IMG/VR virus record: IMGVR_UViG_3300017737_000064
Location: 1-27,814 of that record
Origin: a virus
Strand: one strand, 5' to 3'
Length of the DNA: 27,814 nt
Below the pieces are notes generated by a model. That model made no database searches. It was not told the DNA's origin and saw only the letters and a program-made list of their open reading frames with translations. Positions within the stretch are counted from its first letter, which is position 1, and every line of letters starts with the position of its first letter. Position numbers and translations under genes: made by a program. Positions 1 through 8,686 of this stretch are shown in pieces.

Positions 1-1395
1 CAAAAATTAGTTAATAAATTTAAGTATCAAATACCATATGCATTTCATCTACCTGCGGTTAAATTAGGAAGATGGGACGGCAAAATTGCATTCTTTCAAA
101 TGGGAGGGTCAACATATCTCAATTTAGTAAATGAAATATTACCAATACTCGAAGCGGGCGGAGTATATGTTGAATTAGAGGATAGAAGAACTAAACATAA
201 TTTTGAATTTAATTCTATTGATAAAAATTATCTATCACATATTAATTGGCCTACTAATCATCCAATAGCAGGACAGCCGATAGAATTAAGAGATTATCAA
301 GTGGAAACAATAAACAAATTTATTGAAAACCCACAAAGCATACAAGAGATCGCCACCGGCGCAGGTAAGACTATTATTACAGCGGCACTGTGCCAACTAG
401 TCGAACCATATGGACGCACACTGACTATTGTTCCAAATAAAAGTCTTGTCACACAAACAGAAGAAGACTTTCTTGCTTGTAACCTAGACACAGGTGTATA
501 TTACGGTGACCGAAAAGAAGTTGGAAGATATAATACAATAGCAACTTGGCAAAGTTTGAATGTATTAGAAAAGAGAGCAAAGAACGAACATAGCACAGAG
601 TTCAAAGAATTTTGCGAAGGTATTAATACAATTATTATCGACGAAGTACATATGGCAAAGGCAGATGTTTTAAAAAGATTATTAACAGGTGCTTTTGCAC
701 ATTGTGGTATACGTTGGGGACTTACAGGTACAGTACCAAAAGAAGAATATGAATTTATGGGAATCAAATGTTCACTTGGAGAAGTTACAAATAGAATACC
801 TGCAAAAGATTTACAAGACAAAGGAGTACTTGCACAATGTAACGTAAATGTTTTACAGACACAGGATCATCCTATGTTTAAGAATTATCAAGAAGAATTG
901 AAATGGCTAACTACGGACAGCAATAGAATGACTTGGATAGCACAAACAATAAAAGATATTTCAAGTTCAGGAAATACACTTATACTAGTTGATAGAATAT
1001 CGGCCGGACAAATATTACAAAAAAAACTTAAAGACTCTGTGTTTATATCAGGGTCAACTAAAAATACAGAAAGGAAAGAACATTACGATGAAGTGTCTAC
1101 AGCACAAAGTAAAATTATTATTGCTACGTATGGAGTTGCATCTGTTGGTATTAACATTCCTAGGATATTCAATCTTGTTCTTATTGAACCTGGTAAGTCC
1201 TTTGTTCGTGTGATACAAAGTATAGGAAGAGGCATACGTAAAGCAGAAGACAAAGATCACGTGCAAATCTGGGATATTACAAGCAGTTGTAAGTTTGCAA
1301 AAAGACATCTAACACAAAGAAAAAAGTTTTACAAAGAGGCAAATTATCCGTATAATATAGAAAAAATAGATTATGAAAATCCTTACACTAGATAA
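1..1395 (+). CDS. uvsW: UvsW-type DNA/RNA helicase (5'-truncated by window edge)
   Basis: Superfamily 2 helicase of the T4 UvsW family, which unwinds branched DNA and R-loops during recombination-dependent replication and repair. The frame is open from base 1, so the first ATG at 100 is internal. The residues before it (LGRWDGKIAFF) match the N-terminal DNA-binding region of UvsW. Visible motifs in order are RDYQVETI (Q-like), ATGAGKT (Walker A), IIIDEVH (DExH box), GLTGT (motif III), ATYGVASVGINIP (motif V region) and QSIGRGIRK (motif VI). About 464 codons are present, close to the usual ~500, so only a short N-terminus is missing. It heads a + strand block of overlapping replication genes. 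The family assignment is firm; the true start lies outside the window. Confidence 0.93.
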   Translation, partial: QKLVNKFKYQIPYAFHLPAVKLGRWDGKIAFFQMGGSTYLNLVNEILPILEAGGVYVELEDRRTKHNFEFNSIDKNYLSHINWPTNHPIAGQPIELRDYQVETINKFIENPQSIQEIATGAGKTIITAALCQLVEPYGRTLTIVPNKSLVTQTEEDFLACNLDTGVYYGDRKEVGRYNTIATWQSLNVLEKRAKNEHSTEFKEFCEGINTIIIDEVHMAKADVLKRLLTGAFAHCGIRWGLTGTVPKEEYEFMGIKCSLGEVTNRIPAKDLQDKGVLAQCNVNVLQTQDHPMFKNYQEELKWLTTDSNRMTWIAQTIKDISSSGNTLILVDRISAGQILQKKLKDSVFISGSTKNTERKEHYDEVSTAQSKIIIATYGVASVGINIPRIFNLVLIEPGKSFVRVIQSIGRGIRKAEDKDHVQIWDITSSCKFAKRHLTQRKKFYKEANYPYNIEKIDYENPYTR

Positions 1396-1876
1396 TATAT
1401 CTTATAATATAGAAAAGATACCTGAATATGTTGACGACTCTTTAAGATTCTCTGTACTTGATAATTCAAATCCTGAGGATCCAGATCATTTTTTTATACC
1501 ACTTATATTTTTAGAAAGTTTCAATGCCCCGGCGGCAGTATTGCAAATAGGCAAATACAAAATTAAGATGCCATTGGATTGGAAAATGGTTGTTGGTGAA
1601 GCAGAGCAAGGAGAACTTCACGTACTACCTATAACAAGTTTAAATGACAGAGGCTTTGATGCATTCTTGTTCAATCCACTATCAAGCAATAAACCTGAAT
1701 TTGATAACGTTGATATCGTAGATATCTATCAAGAAGTAAAATGGTACTTTCCAAAAATTAAATCTGGACAAATATTATGTGTACCTTTAGAAAATAAACC
1801 TAAACCACAGTGTGCATATTTTGTAAAAGATATTTCTAGGCAGTGTGAACTTATCGATTACAGTGAAGTATGGTAG
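1373..1876 (+). CDS. Conserved hypothetical protein downstream of uvsW
   Basis: 167-residue acidic soluble protein beginning MKILTLDNISYNIEK. The start overlaps the last 23 bases of uvsW and the stop overlaps the next start, so it is probably translated by coupling in the same operon. I see no signal peptide, membrane segment or recognisable catalytic motif. Codon use matches the neighbouring T4-like genes. I do not recognise a function. Its place between a UvsW helicase and probable clamp-loader and primase genes suggests a replication, recombination or transcription accessory role. Confidence 0.8.
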   Translation: MKILTLDNISYNIEKIPEYVDDSLRFSVLDNSNPEDPDHFFIPLIFLESFNAPAAVLQIGKYKIKMPLDWKMVVGEAEQGELHVLPITSLNDRGFDAFLFNPLSSNKPEFDNVDIVDIYQEVKWYFPKIKSGQILCVPLENKPKPQCAYFVKDISRQCELIDYSEVW

Positions 1877-2139
1877 GAACACGCAAAGGACAGTCTGTTA
1901 CTATATCTGCTCCTTGCTCTCTCATTCCTGATCACAACGATAAAGAGGTTCCGCTTTGGCTTGATAGAGGACAATGGTATCAGGATTTATTAGAACATTT
2001 TCATAACCATAATTACGATGTCTATAAAACAATAATTAAAGAAGGAGAAATTACCATTCGCTTTAACAATAGAAATCATGCTATACTATTTTTACTAACT
2101 TATGAACAAAGAAATAAAACAGAAGAGGAAATTTTTTGA
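1870..2139 (+). CDS. Small hypothetical protein
   Basis: 89 residues. Its start overlaps the end of the upstream gene by 7 bases, and its end overlaps the next gene by 38 bases. It contains the aromatic stretch LWLDRGQWYQDLLEHFHNH and an acidic end. No motif is recognised. The overlaps and the absence of a competing frame support it as a real operon member. The function is unknown. Confidence 0.65.
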   Translation: MVGTRKGQSVTISAPCSLIPDHNDKEVPLWLDRGQWYQDLLEHFHNHNYDVYKTIIKEGEITIRFNNRNHAILFLLTYEQRNKTEEEIF

Positions 2140-2560
2140 ACTTAGGAACGGGCTCAAAGCAGTTGATTTCCGAAACAAAGATTACTATGACAGAATAGAT
2201 GACCATGAGCGATCATTATATTCTCCTTTTATGCTTATGAGATATGCTTCAAGTGTATCCTCGAAAGATCAATTTTTTGTTGAACACCACGTAGAGATGA
2301 TTAATGAATGTGTGAATAAAAATCTTTTCACGTTATCAAGTAAACACAAAAAATTATGTTGGATACTAACATCAATGTGTGGTGCATTACAGCAACAATT
2401 TCATCCTTGGATCAAACCAATGAAAAGGGTACAAAATAAAACATTAAAACAGTTGCTGACAATATATCCAAATATGAAAGAATCGGATCTTGAAACACTC
2501 GATAAGATTATAACCGATAAAGAATTTGAAGAATTATTAGAAGAGCATGGAATCAACTAA
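2102..2560 (+). CDS. Probable sliding-clamp-loader small subunit (gp62-like)
   Basis: 152 residues. The layout resembles the short gp62-like clamp-loader subunits of marine T4-like phages: a charged N-terminus, then YSPFMLMRYASS, a histidine/asparagine-rich helical part (VEHHVEMINECVNKN), then KHKKLCWILTSMCG and a closing acidic helix. In T4, gp62 partners gp44 to load the gp45 clamp onto DNA; neither gp44 nor gp45 is in this window. The gene overlaps both neighbours (38 and 14 bases), and no Shine-Dalgarno is visible before the ATG, which suggests coupling. The assignment rests on pattern resemblance and replication context only; hypothetical protein is the fallback. Confidence 0.45.
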   Translation: MNKEIKQKRKFFELRNGLKAVDFRNKDYYDRIDDHERSLYSPFMLMRYASSVSSKDQFFVEHHVEMINECVNKNLFTLSSKHKKLCWILTSMCGALQQQFHPWIKPMKRVQNKTLKQLLTIYPNMKESDLETLDKIITDKEFEELLEEHGIN

Positions 2561-3233
2561 ATTTAAATGTCCTTATTGTGGTAAGGAATTCACAAGAGAA
2601 AGAACATTACAGGTTCATATGTGTGAACCTAAAAGAAGACATCTACAAAAAAATGAAAAATGGGTGCAGAATGGCTTTATAGTATTTCAACGATTTTATG
2701 AAATACATCAAAAAAATCATAAAACTAAAACATATGATGAATTTTGTAAATCTGCTTTTTATAATGCATTTGTAAAGTTTGGCAGATTCATGATGCATAT
2801 ACATCCAATATATCCTGAAAAATATATTGACTACGTTATACTATCAAAAATTAAATTAGATCACTGGGCCAGAGAAGATTTATATGAGGCTTATCTCGTT
2901 GACACACTAAAGGTTGAACCTGTCGAATCTGCTATACAAAGATCAATCACAACAATGATGGATTGGGCCGACGAACAAAATGCACAATGGTCTGATTACT
3001 TTAGATTAGTAAACACAACGAGAGCAGTTCAACATATTCAGAACGGAAAAATGTCTCCGTGGCTTGTTCTTGGTTGTGTTGCAGGTCAAAAAATGTTACA
3101 ATCGTTTAGTGACGAACAATTAGATATGGTTGAAAGATTTATTAAACCCGACTATTGGAAAATGAAATTTAAACAATATCCTGCTGATCATTTGTTTGTA
3201 CAGGAAACAGTTAAAGGAGCAAGAATTGAGTAG
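2547..3233 (+). CDS. C2H2-like zinc-finger protein, possible DNA-replication accessory factor
   Basis: 228 residues. The N-terminus is a classical zinc-finger pattern: CPYCGKEF, a basic helix, then QVHMC at about residues 8-27, ending in H-x-C rather than H-x-H. The rest is mostly helical and aromatic. The C-terminal end (HLFVQETVKGARIE) and the preceding helices loosely recall the end of T4 gp59, the helicase loader; I treat that as a suggestion only. The gene sits in a chain of overlapping genes between the clamp-loader-like gene and a polymerase-like gene. Nucleic-acid binding is likely from the finger. Confidence 0.6.
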   Translation: MESTKFKCPYCGKEFTRERTLQVHMCEPKRRHLQKNEKWVQNGFIVFQRFYEIHQKNHKTKTYDEFCKSAFYNAFVKFGRFMMHIHPIYPEKYIDYVILSKIKLDHWAREDLYEAYLVDTLKVEPVESAIQRSITTMMDWADEQNAQWSDYFRLVNTTRAVQHIQNGKMSPWLVLGCVAGQKMLQSFSDEQLDMVERFIKPDYWKMKFKQYPADHLFVQETVKGARIE

Positions 3234-3468
3234 AGTAAAAGTTGAAATAGATGATGAATTAGATTTTGATCTTGAAGATGGAGATATGATACTACACATT
3301 AAACACAATGGCGACATTGGAAAAGTTTGTATGCCTGACATGAATCCTAAAGTAAAAAATAGTGTTGGCTATCACAAATTACTTAAAGTATTAGAAATTT
3401 TAAAACCTGGCACAAAAGAAGAATTTATTAAATGGAATGAAAAGAAATTGAAAGGTAGCATACACTAA
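3226..3468 (+). CDS. Small acidic hypothetical protein with TTG start
   Basis: About 80 residues if it starts at TTG 3226. That start is preferred because AGGAG lies at 3215-3219 with a 6-nt spacer and the overlap with the upstream stop is only 8 bases. An upstream TTG at 3196 has no such site. The N-terminal part is strongly acidic (DDELDFDLEDGD) and the C-terminus is basic. Its stop shares a base with the next ATG (TAATG). No domain is recognised; it is probably coupled to its neighbours in the replication block. Confidence 0.65.
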   Translation: MSRVKVEIDDELDFDLEDGDMILHIKHNGDIGKVCMPDMNPKVKNSVGYHKLLKVLEILKPGTKEEFIKWNEKKLKGSIH

Positions 3469-4058
3469 TGCCTGATGTAGATATAGATTTTTACGATAGA
3501 GATGGAGTATTATCATTGTTTAAACATACTCCGGCAACTATTATAAAAGATGAAATGCACGAAAAACATAAAACTGGAATTTACTTCCATGACATTCCAG
3601 TTAATCCATCTACAAAACATTCAAGTTTAGATTATAAAAAAGCAGACGAACGAGGATATTTTAAAATTGATTTATTGAATGTTAACATCTACAAAGATAT
3701 TAAATCAGAAAAAGAACTTGTTGAACTAATGATACAAGAACCAGATTGGGATATGTTGAAAGATCCCAAAATAGTAGAAAACCTTTTTCACCTAAATGGC
3801 CATTATAATATTGTATCAAAACTCGAACCCAAAAACATTGAACAACTTGCGGCTGTATTAGCAATCATACGTCCTGCCAAAAGACACTTGATGTATAAGG
3901 ATTGGCTAGATATATTAAAAGAAGTATGGACGAAGCCGTCCGATGGATCATATTTTTTTAAGAAGTCACACGCAATAGCCTATGCTCACGCAATCGTTGT
4001 CCAGTTAAATTTGATAGCACGTGATAAATATAGTTTTGATGCACCATCAAAAAACTAA
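3468..4058 (+). CDS. Miniature DNA polymerase III alpha-like protein
   Basis: 196 residues that align in order with core blocks of bacterial DnaE, but condensed. MPDVDIDF matches the catalytic PDxDxDF block, HKTGIYF matches the KHAGGV block, FKIDLLNV matches KFDFLGL carrying the third catalytic aspartate, LFHLNGHYNIVSKLEP followed by LAAVLAIIRPAKR matches FQLE...LxP...ALVALFRPGPL, and KKSHAIAYA matches NKSHxxAYA. All three acidic positions are kept. The PHP, tau-binding and OB domains and much of the fingers are absent (DnaE is about 1,160 residues). T4-like phages normally replicate with gp43, so this may be a regulator, decoy or specialised nucleotidyltransferase. The homology is clear by eye; polymerase activity is not established. 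Confidence 0.75.
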   Translation: MPDVDIDFYDRDGVLSLFKHTPATIIKDEMHEKHKTGIYFHDIPVNPSTKHSSLDYKKADERGYFKIDLLNVNIYKDIKSEKELVELMIQEPDWDMLKDPKIVENLFHLNGHYNIVSKLEPKNIEQLAAVLAIIRPAKRHLMYKDWLDILKEVWTKPSDGSYFFKKSHAIAYAHAIVVQLNLIARDKYSFDAPSKN

Positions 4059-4182
4059 AAAGAAAAAATCCAAAACACGTACTAAAAGAAACTCCGCTTC
4101 AAAAAAGGAACCATATGGCTATCAGCCAGACAATCCTTTAACGATATATTTTAAAAAGTATATTGAAAAGCAAGAAGATTAA
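4039..4182 (+). CDS. Small basic protein (47 aa)
   Basis: The frame starts at ATG 4039, inside the last 20 bases of the polymerase-like gene, and runs to TAA 4180-4182. The first half is almost pure lysine, arginine, serine and threonine; the second half is YGYQPDNPLTIYFKKYIE. It converges with the minus-strand gene, sharing four bases at the stops. Length, overlap and composition fit a small nucleic-acid-binding phage protein. The function is unknown. Confidence 0.55.
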   Translation: MHHQKTKKKKSKTRTKRNSASKKEPYGYQPDNPLTIYFKKYIEKQED

Positions 4183-4553
4183 ATAGGTTTCCGCATTAAT
4201 TGTATAGTACGTCTTTTCACCCGTTTCTTCGAAATATCTGAGAGTCGCACAGTTGGACCATGTGATATTTTAACATCTTTTCCATTTAGAGTCGTTAATG
4301 CATATTTGAATGCTTTGAAATCTTGTTTCAAGAAAATGTTTATTGGTAATTTTCTATTAGATTCCCACCACCAAACTTCACCTAAACGCAAAAACTCTTC
4401 CTTGTGAACTGCATCAGTGAGTCTATTGTAGTCATATAGGCTGATTACATTGATATCTTGATTCTGTATAATACCAACATATTCGAACTCACCCTTTTGT
4501 ACAAGCGATAAAAAAGGGAATTTTTTACCTAATTTTTCAAAAATGTCATTCAT
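4179..4553 (-). CDS. Conserved hypothetical T4-like phage protein
   Basis: 124 residues on the minus strand inside a + strand block. It has the aromatic core VWWWESNRKLPINIFLK and a very basic C-terminus (KKRVKRRTIQLMRKPI). I recall similar WWWESNR-containing proteins in marine T4-like phages, with no assigned function. Only 32 bases separate its start from the divergent structural gene, so the two promoters must be compact. No signal peptide or membrane helix is present. The basic tail may bind nucleic acid (inference). Confidence 0.75.
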   Translation of the reverse strand: MNDIFEKLGKKFPFLSLVQKGEFEYVGIIQNQDINVISLYDYNRLTDAVHKEEFLRLGEVWWWESNRKLPINIFLKQDFKAFKYALTTLNGKDVKISHGPTVRLSDISKKRVKRRTIQLMRKPI

Positions 4554-4561
4554 AGTCTATC

Positions 4562-4569
4562 AATAAATA
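4562..4569 (+). promoter_or_regulatory. T4-like late promoter box
   Basis: AATAAATA lies 16 nt before the ATG of the virion structural gene at 4586. It matches the T4 late -10 consensus TATAAATA at seven of eight positions. Late expression fits a structural gene. Confidence 0.6.
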
Positions 4570-4585
4570 CTGTTAAATATGTATT

Positions 4586-5368
4586 ATGCAAACAGTATCA
4601 AGGTATTTAATAACCAATCTGGTAAACGCCACTATAAGTGGTTATCACGGAAGGAACTCTAAGGTGTACGATCGCAGACTAAGAATATTCAAAGGAGCAT
4701 CTAATCCTATAACTTTTACGTTCAAAAACGAGGACCAAAAAGCTCAAACTATCACAAGCAAAACTTATGAGTTTAATTTAATTGATACAGAAAGTCATGA
4801 ATCTGTTTTAACTAGAAATCTAACTGTACTGGATGATGGAAGTACTCAATCATCTAAAGGACAAGCATCAGTTACTATCACTGAAGGTGATCTTCTAACG
4901 TTAGATGCAAAATTTTACAACTATGCAATTAGAGAAGTAAAAAGCGACAACTCACGTGAGGTAACATATACTGACACAGGATATAATGCTTCTGGTACTG
5001 TAGAAGTATCTGGTGAAGCATTTCCAAGTTTTATGGCTAGTACTGATGTTACAGGATTATTAACAGCATCAGGAACAAGAAAAACATCAAGTTCTGTTTA
5101 TGCATATCCAGGAAGAAATAGTAATTCTGCTTTGCATACTGTTGCAGTTTATGGTACAGGCTTCACTGGTAATTTTAAAATACAAGGCTCGTTGGTGACA
5201 ACACCCACAACAGATGCTGATTGGAGTACTATATCAAATAACTCCATCACAGACCTATCCGGTATTACCTACTATAACTTTACCGGTGTTTACACTTATG
5301 TAAGATTCTCTTACGATAATGCATCTGGTAATGCTGGAACCGTTGACAAAATACTTTATAGACATTAA
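4586..5368 (+). CDS. Virion structural protein (tail/neck or fibre-associated)
   Basis: 260 residues, rich in Thr, Ser, Gly and Asn, and beta-strand-like throughout with no cysteine. The first half (FKNEDQKAQTITSKTYEFNLID) resembles beta-sandwich domains of phage baseplate or fibre proteins. The C-terminal half (FKIQGSLVTTPTTDADW, then YTYVRFSYDN and GTVDKILYRH) resembles repeated beta domains in marine T4-like virion proteins. The late box upstream supports a structural role. Its exact location in the particle cannot be read from the sequence. Confidence 0.65.
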   Translation: MQTVSRYLITNLVNATISGYHGRNSKVYDRRLRIFKGASNPITFTFKNEDQKAQTITSKTYEFNLIDTESHESVLTRNLTVLDDGSTQSSKGQASVTITEGDLLTLDAKFYNYAIREVKSDNSREVTYTDTGYNASGTVEVSGEAFPSFMASTDVTGLLTASGTRKTSSSVYAYPGRNSNSALHTVAVYGTGFTGNFKIQGSLVTTPTTDADWSTISNNSITDLSGITYYNFTGVYTYVRFSYDNASGNAGTVDKILYRH

Positions 5369-5378
5369 AATATAGTTT

Positions 5379-6404
5379 ATGAACCTGATCCAGTCGACTA
5401 TTCTGACATCCTTACCTGCGGGTAAAAAGAAAACTCCTTCGGGATGGATTGCCTTTAATGCACCTTGTTGTGTACACAACGGAGAAAATACTGACAGAAG
5501 AAAACGAGGAGGCATAATGAATAGTCCAGATGGTACACTTTCTTTTCACTGTTTTAATTGTGGATTTAAAACTTCATATACACCGGGTAGAAAAATATCT
5601 TTGAAAACTAAAAAGTGGATGGCCTGGTTGGGCATAGACGATAACACTATTAAGAAAATGGTCATTGAGGCTATGCGTTTAGAGGAAGCAGATAAAACAG
5701 CAGGAGTTGAAAAGAAAAAATTTATTTCGTTTAATAAAAAATCTTTGCCAAAGAATTCACACAAACTTGACATTTGGCTAGAAAAATATCTTAAGAAAGA
5801 TCTAACCGACAAACAGCATAGATACATTGATTTATTGTTAAACTATCTTAAGGACAGAGGCATTGGTCCTGATTGGTATAATTTTATGTATTCACCTGAT
5901 ATGACATTTGATATTAACAAAAGAATTATTATACCTTTTTACTGGAAAGGTGATGTGGTTGGTTATACAGGAAGATTATTTGAAAAAATTGACAAACTAA
6001 AATACTACACAGATGTACAACCAGGCTATGTATTCAATATGGATGTACAAGATTGGTCAAGACAATTTGTAATTGTAACCGAAGGACCATTTGATGCTAT
6101 TTCCATTTCTGGAGTCAGTATACTTGGATCAGAGGTAAATGATACACAAAGAGAACTTATTGATAACCTAAACAGAAAGGTAATTGTAGTTCCAGATAAA
6201 GATAAAGCAGGGTCTAAACTTATTGAACAAGCAATAGAATATAGATGGTCCGTTGCTTTTCCAGAATGGGGACAAGGAGTTGACGATGTCGCCGATGCTG
6301 TGTTAAAATATGGAAGATTGTTTACAATACAATCAATATTAAAATCAACAGAGTCGAATAGACTTAAAATAGATTTAAAGAGAAAGATGTATGGCAGAGT
6401 ATAG
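5379..6404 (+). CDS. 61: DNA primase, T4 gp61-like
   Basis: 341 residues, about the size of T4 gp61. It makes RNA primers for lagging-strand synthesis together with the gp41 helicase. The N-terminal zinc-binding module uses PCCVH (about 29-33) and HCFNC (about 57-61). The central TOPRIM domain shows IVTEGPFDA with the catalytic glutamate, then VIVVPDKDKAG with the DxD metal-binding acids. The stop overlaps the start of the helicase gene by 14 bases, so primase and helicase are probably co-translated. Confidence 0.9.
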   Translation: MNLIQSTILTSLPAGKKKTPSGWIAFNAPCCVHNGENTDRRKRGGIMNSPDGTLSFHCFNCGFKTSYTPGRKISLKTKKWMAWLGIDDNTIKKMVIEAMRLEEADKTAGVEKKKFISFNKKSLPKNSHKLDIWLEKYLKKDLTDKQHRYIDLLLNYLKDRGIGPDWYNFMYSPDMTFDINKRIIIPFYWKGDVVGYTGRLFEKIDKLKYYTDVQPGYVFNMDVQDWSRQFVIVTEGPFDAISISGVSILGSEVNDTQRELIDNLNRKVIVVPDKDKAGSKLIEQAIEYRWSVAFPEWGQGVDDVADAVLKYGRLFTIQSILKSTESNRLKIDLKRKMYGRV

Positions 6405-7830
6405 TTTTGATGTTCAAAAGTTGTATTTAGAAATGTTTCTAGCGGATGCTGAAGCATTTGCAAGAGCATCTAACATTTTTAATCCAAACAGTTTTGATAG
6501 GAAACTACAACCAGTTGCAAAATTTATAAAAGACTATGTTGAAGAATATAAAATTATGCCAGAGGTTGATCAAGTAAATGCAAAACACGATATTAAATTA
6601 AAAGGCACAAACGATATAGATGCCTCTCATTTCAATTGGTTACTAGATGAGTTTGAAACGTTTTCCAGACACAAGGCACTAGAAAGTGCAATACTTCAAT
6701 CGGCTGACTTACTTGAAAGAGGTGATTATGCTCCAGTAGAGGACATGGTCAAAAGTGCAGTCAACATAGGATTGACTCGTGATATTGGTACAGACTACTT
6801 TGAAGATCCAAAAGGTAGATTAGAACTTTTAAAAAGTTCAAACGGACAAGTCAGCACAGGTTGGGCTAATCTTGATAAGAAACTGTTCGGTGGATTTAAC
6901 CGAGGTGAACTAAACATTTTTGCAGGCGGATCAGGTGCTGGAAAAAGTTTATTCTTACAGAATCTTGCAGTTAACTGGGCACTGGCTGGCTTGAACGTTG
7001 TGTACATATCTTTTGAATTATCAGAAACACTTGCGGCTATGAGAATAGATGCAATGACAACTAACATTCCAACAAAACAAGTAATGAAATCATTGGACGA
7101 TGTTGAAATGAAAGTTAAGATGTTAAAGAAAAAAGCAGGTAATTTACAGTTAAAATACTTGCCAAGTGGTTGTAATATTTTAGATGTAAAAACTTATATC
7201 AAAGAATTAGAACTAAAAAACAAAAAGAAGATTGATGCAGTACTGATAGATTATCTTGACTTAATGATGCCAAAAAGCAAAAAAGTATCTCCTGCAGATT
7301 TGTTTATTAAAGACAAGTATGTGTCAGAAGAACTGAGAAACTTTGCAGTAGAATCACAGTGTTTACTTGCAACAGCATCACAGTTAAACAGAGCAAGTGT
7401 TGAAGAAATAGAATTTGATCATTCTCACATAGCAGGTGGATTATCTAAAATACAAACAGCAGATAACGTAATTGGTATATTCACAAGCAGAGCGATGAGA
7501 GAACGTGGAAGATATCAAATACAGTTTATGAAAACTAGATCTAGTTCGGGTGTTGGACAAAAAGTTGATTTAGAATTTGATATCGATACATTAAGAATTA
7601 GAAGTTTAGACGAAGATGAATCAAACAATTATGTTACAAAACAATCAGGTGCTGTATTTGATCAACTTAAACAAAAATCCAAAGTAACACCATCAATACC
7701 AAAAGATGCACAACCACCTGAACCTGATCCAACCAAAGGTGATAATATCACTGGTAAAGTTAAAGCAGACGTTCAAAGCAATAAATTAAGACAACTGCTT
7801 AACGAACTCCATTCAGACGAAGAGCAGTAG
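6391..7830 (+). CDS. 41: Replicative DNA helicase, T4 gp41-like (DnaB family)
   Basis: 479 residues, close to T4 gp41 (475). It is a hexameric RecA-fold 5'-3' helicase. The N-terminal helical domain (about 1-130) carries the interaction surfaces. Then come GGFNRGELNIFAGGSGAGKS with Walker A at 179-186, VYISFELSE (motif H1a region), VLIDYLDLM (Walker B), ATASQLNRAS (H3) and QIQFMKTRSSSG (H4). The C-terminal ~60 residues are polar and proline-rich, probably flexible. The preceding gene is its primase. No replication gene follows, so it closes the block. Confidence 0.93.
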   Translation: MAEYSFDVQKLYLEMFLADAEAFARASNIFNPNSFDRKLQPVAKFIKDYVEEYKIMPEVDQVNAKHDIKLKGTNDIDASHFNWLLDEFETFSRHKALESAILQSADLLERGDYAPVEDMVKSAVNIGLTRDIGTDYFEDPKGRLELLKSSNGQVSTGWANLDKKLFGGFNRGELNIFAGGSGAGKSLFLQNLAVNWALAGLNVVYISFELSETLAAMRIDAMTTNIPTKQVMKSLDDVEMKVKMLKKKAGNLQLKYLPSGCNILDVKTYIKELELKNKKKIDAVLIDYLDLMMPKSKKVSPADLFIKDKYVSEELRNFAVESQCLLATASQLNRASVEEIEFDHSHIAGGLSKIQTADNVIGIFTSRAMRERGRYQIQFMKTRSSSGVGQKVDLEFDIDTLRIRSLDEDESNNYVTKQSGAVFDQLKQKSKVTPSIPKDAQPPEPDPTKGDNITGKVKADVQSNKLRQLLNELHSDEEQ

Positions 7831-7927
7831 CCAAAGGCGTACCGCGTTTTTTTATATACTAGTTGCGTAAATTTAGAAAAAGCGAGAGCGTTTTTTTGCG
7901 TAAAAAGGTTTGTGAATTTAAATGTTC
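7831..7927. other. Convergent spacer with two T-tract units
   Basis: The 97-base spacer between the converging helicase and SGNH genes has two similar units, each GCG followed by seven T and then GCGTAAA. The only stem before the first T-tract is GCG/CGC. This could act as a weak intrinsic terminator, but the stems are too short for a confident call. Confidence 0.3.
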
Positions 7928-8659
7928 TTACAATATAAACATTGGAGTTTCGTCTTTGGAAGGAGACGGTATGCGAGTGTTGTAAATGTTCTCACAATAT
8001 AATTTTGCTCCGGCCGGATTTAAATGTTGTCCATCGTCTACAATGTAATTTGAGTACTCCGGTATCTCTGCATATGGTAACACTGGGTCTTTACCCAACA
8101 CTTGTTGTACCTGTTTGTGCAACACAGGATCTCCCTGGTATCCTGAAGAACTGTTGGAATCTATGAACGTATGGCTGTAGGTCCCTAACAAATGTTTTGT
8201 GTACGCAAGTGCCTGCACGAACTGATGCCTAAACATATCAGTGAACACCCAGGCATTGTAATCACTGTTGGCAGTCTTTTGGAAGTTTGTCCTGTTCTTT
8301 GCTTCCGTGTCTGCATTACCCGGAGTTATTATATGGAAATGCTGTTTGATTCCGTCCTGTAATTTCAATGCTTTGTAGTTTGGTTTCACGTCATACCACG
8401 ATTCACTCAACACAGTGTCTGGGGATATTTTGGAAGTTTGGAAACCGTATCTTCTTGCTCCAGTGAGTTGGAAGAACACATGATCCGGTTGTACCTGCGT
8501 TAGCAAGGATTCTAACAAAAAATTATGCAGATGTATGGACGATCCTTGTATTCCGGCATTGTATATTTCGTGTTTTCCGTTGTCTAGATAGTCTGCCGGA
8601 GCAGGTCTATCTGCATCCGTGCCTGCGGTCCAACTGCACCCAACTAATAATAGTTTCAT
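7928..8659 (-). CDS. SGNH/GDSL-hydrolase-like protein
   Basis: About 243 residues from ATG 8659. SGNH enzymes are serine esterases, lipases or carbohydrate O-acetyl/deacetyl enzymes. Block I is LLVGCSWTAG with the candidate nucleophile serine. Conserved-looking NAGIQGSS and QLTGARR stretches follow, and the C-terminal DDGQHLNPAG supplies the Asp/His pair (block V). A phage SGNH protein could deacylate surface glycans or lipids; the substrate is unknown. I prefer 8659 over 8665 because AGTAAATA lies 5 nt upstream of it, as at other starts here. G+C is visibly higher than in the replication genes. Confidence 0.7.
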   Translation of the reverse strand: MKLLLVGCSWTAGTDADRPAPADYLDNGKHEIYNAGIQGSSIHLHNFLLESLLTQVQPDHVFFQLTGARRYGFQTSKISPDTVLSESWYDVKPNYKALKLQDGIKQHFHIITPGNADTEAKNRTNFQKTANSDYNAWVFTDMFRHQFVQALAYTKHLLGTYSHTFIDSNSSSGYQGDPVLHKQVQQVLGKDPVLPYAEIPEYSNYIVDDGQHLNPAGAKLYCENIYNTRIPSPSKDETPMFIL

Positions 8660-8664
8660 ACGCA

Positions 8665-8680
8665 TATTTACTATTAAATA
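8665..8680. promoter_or_regulatory. Divergent pair of late-type boxes
   Basis: Minus-strand AGTAAATA (8665-8672) lies 5 nt before ATG 8659. Plus-strand ATTAAATA (8673-8680) lies 6 nt before ATG 8687. The two TAAATA cores are back to back in a 27-base intergenic region, and neither start has a Shine-Dalgarno. Confidence 0.55.
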
Positions 8681-8686
8681 ATTGCC

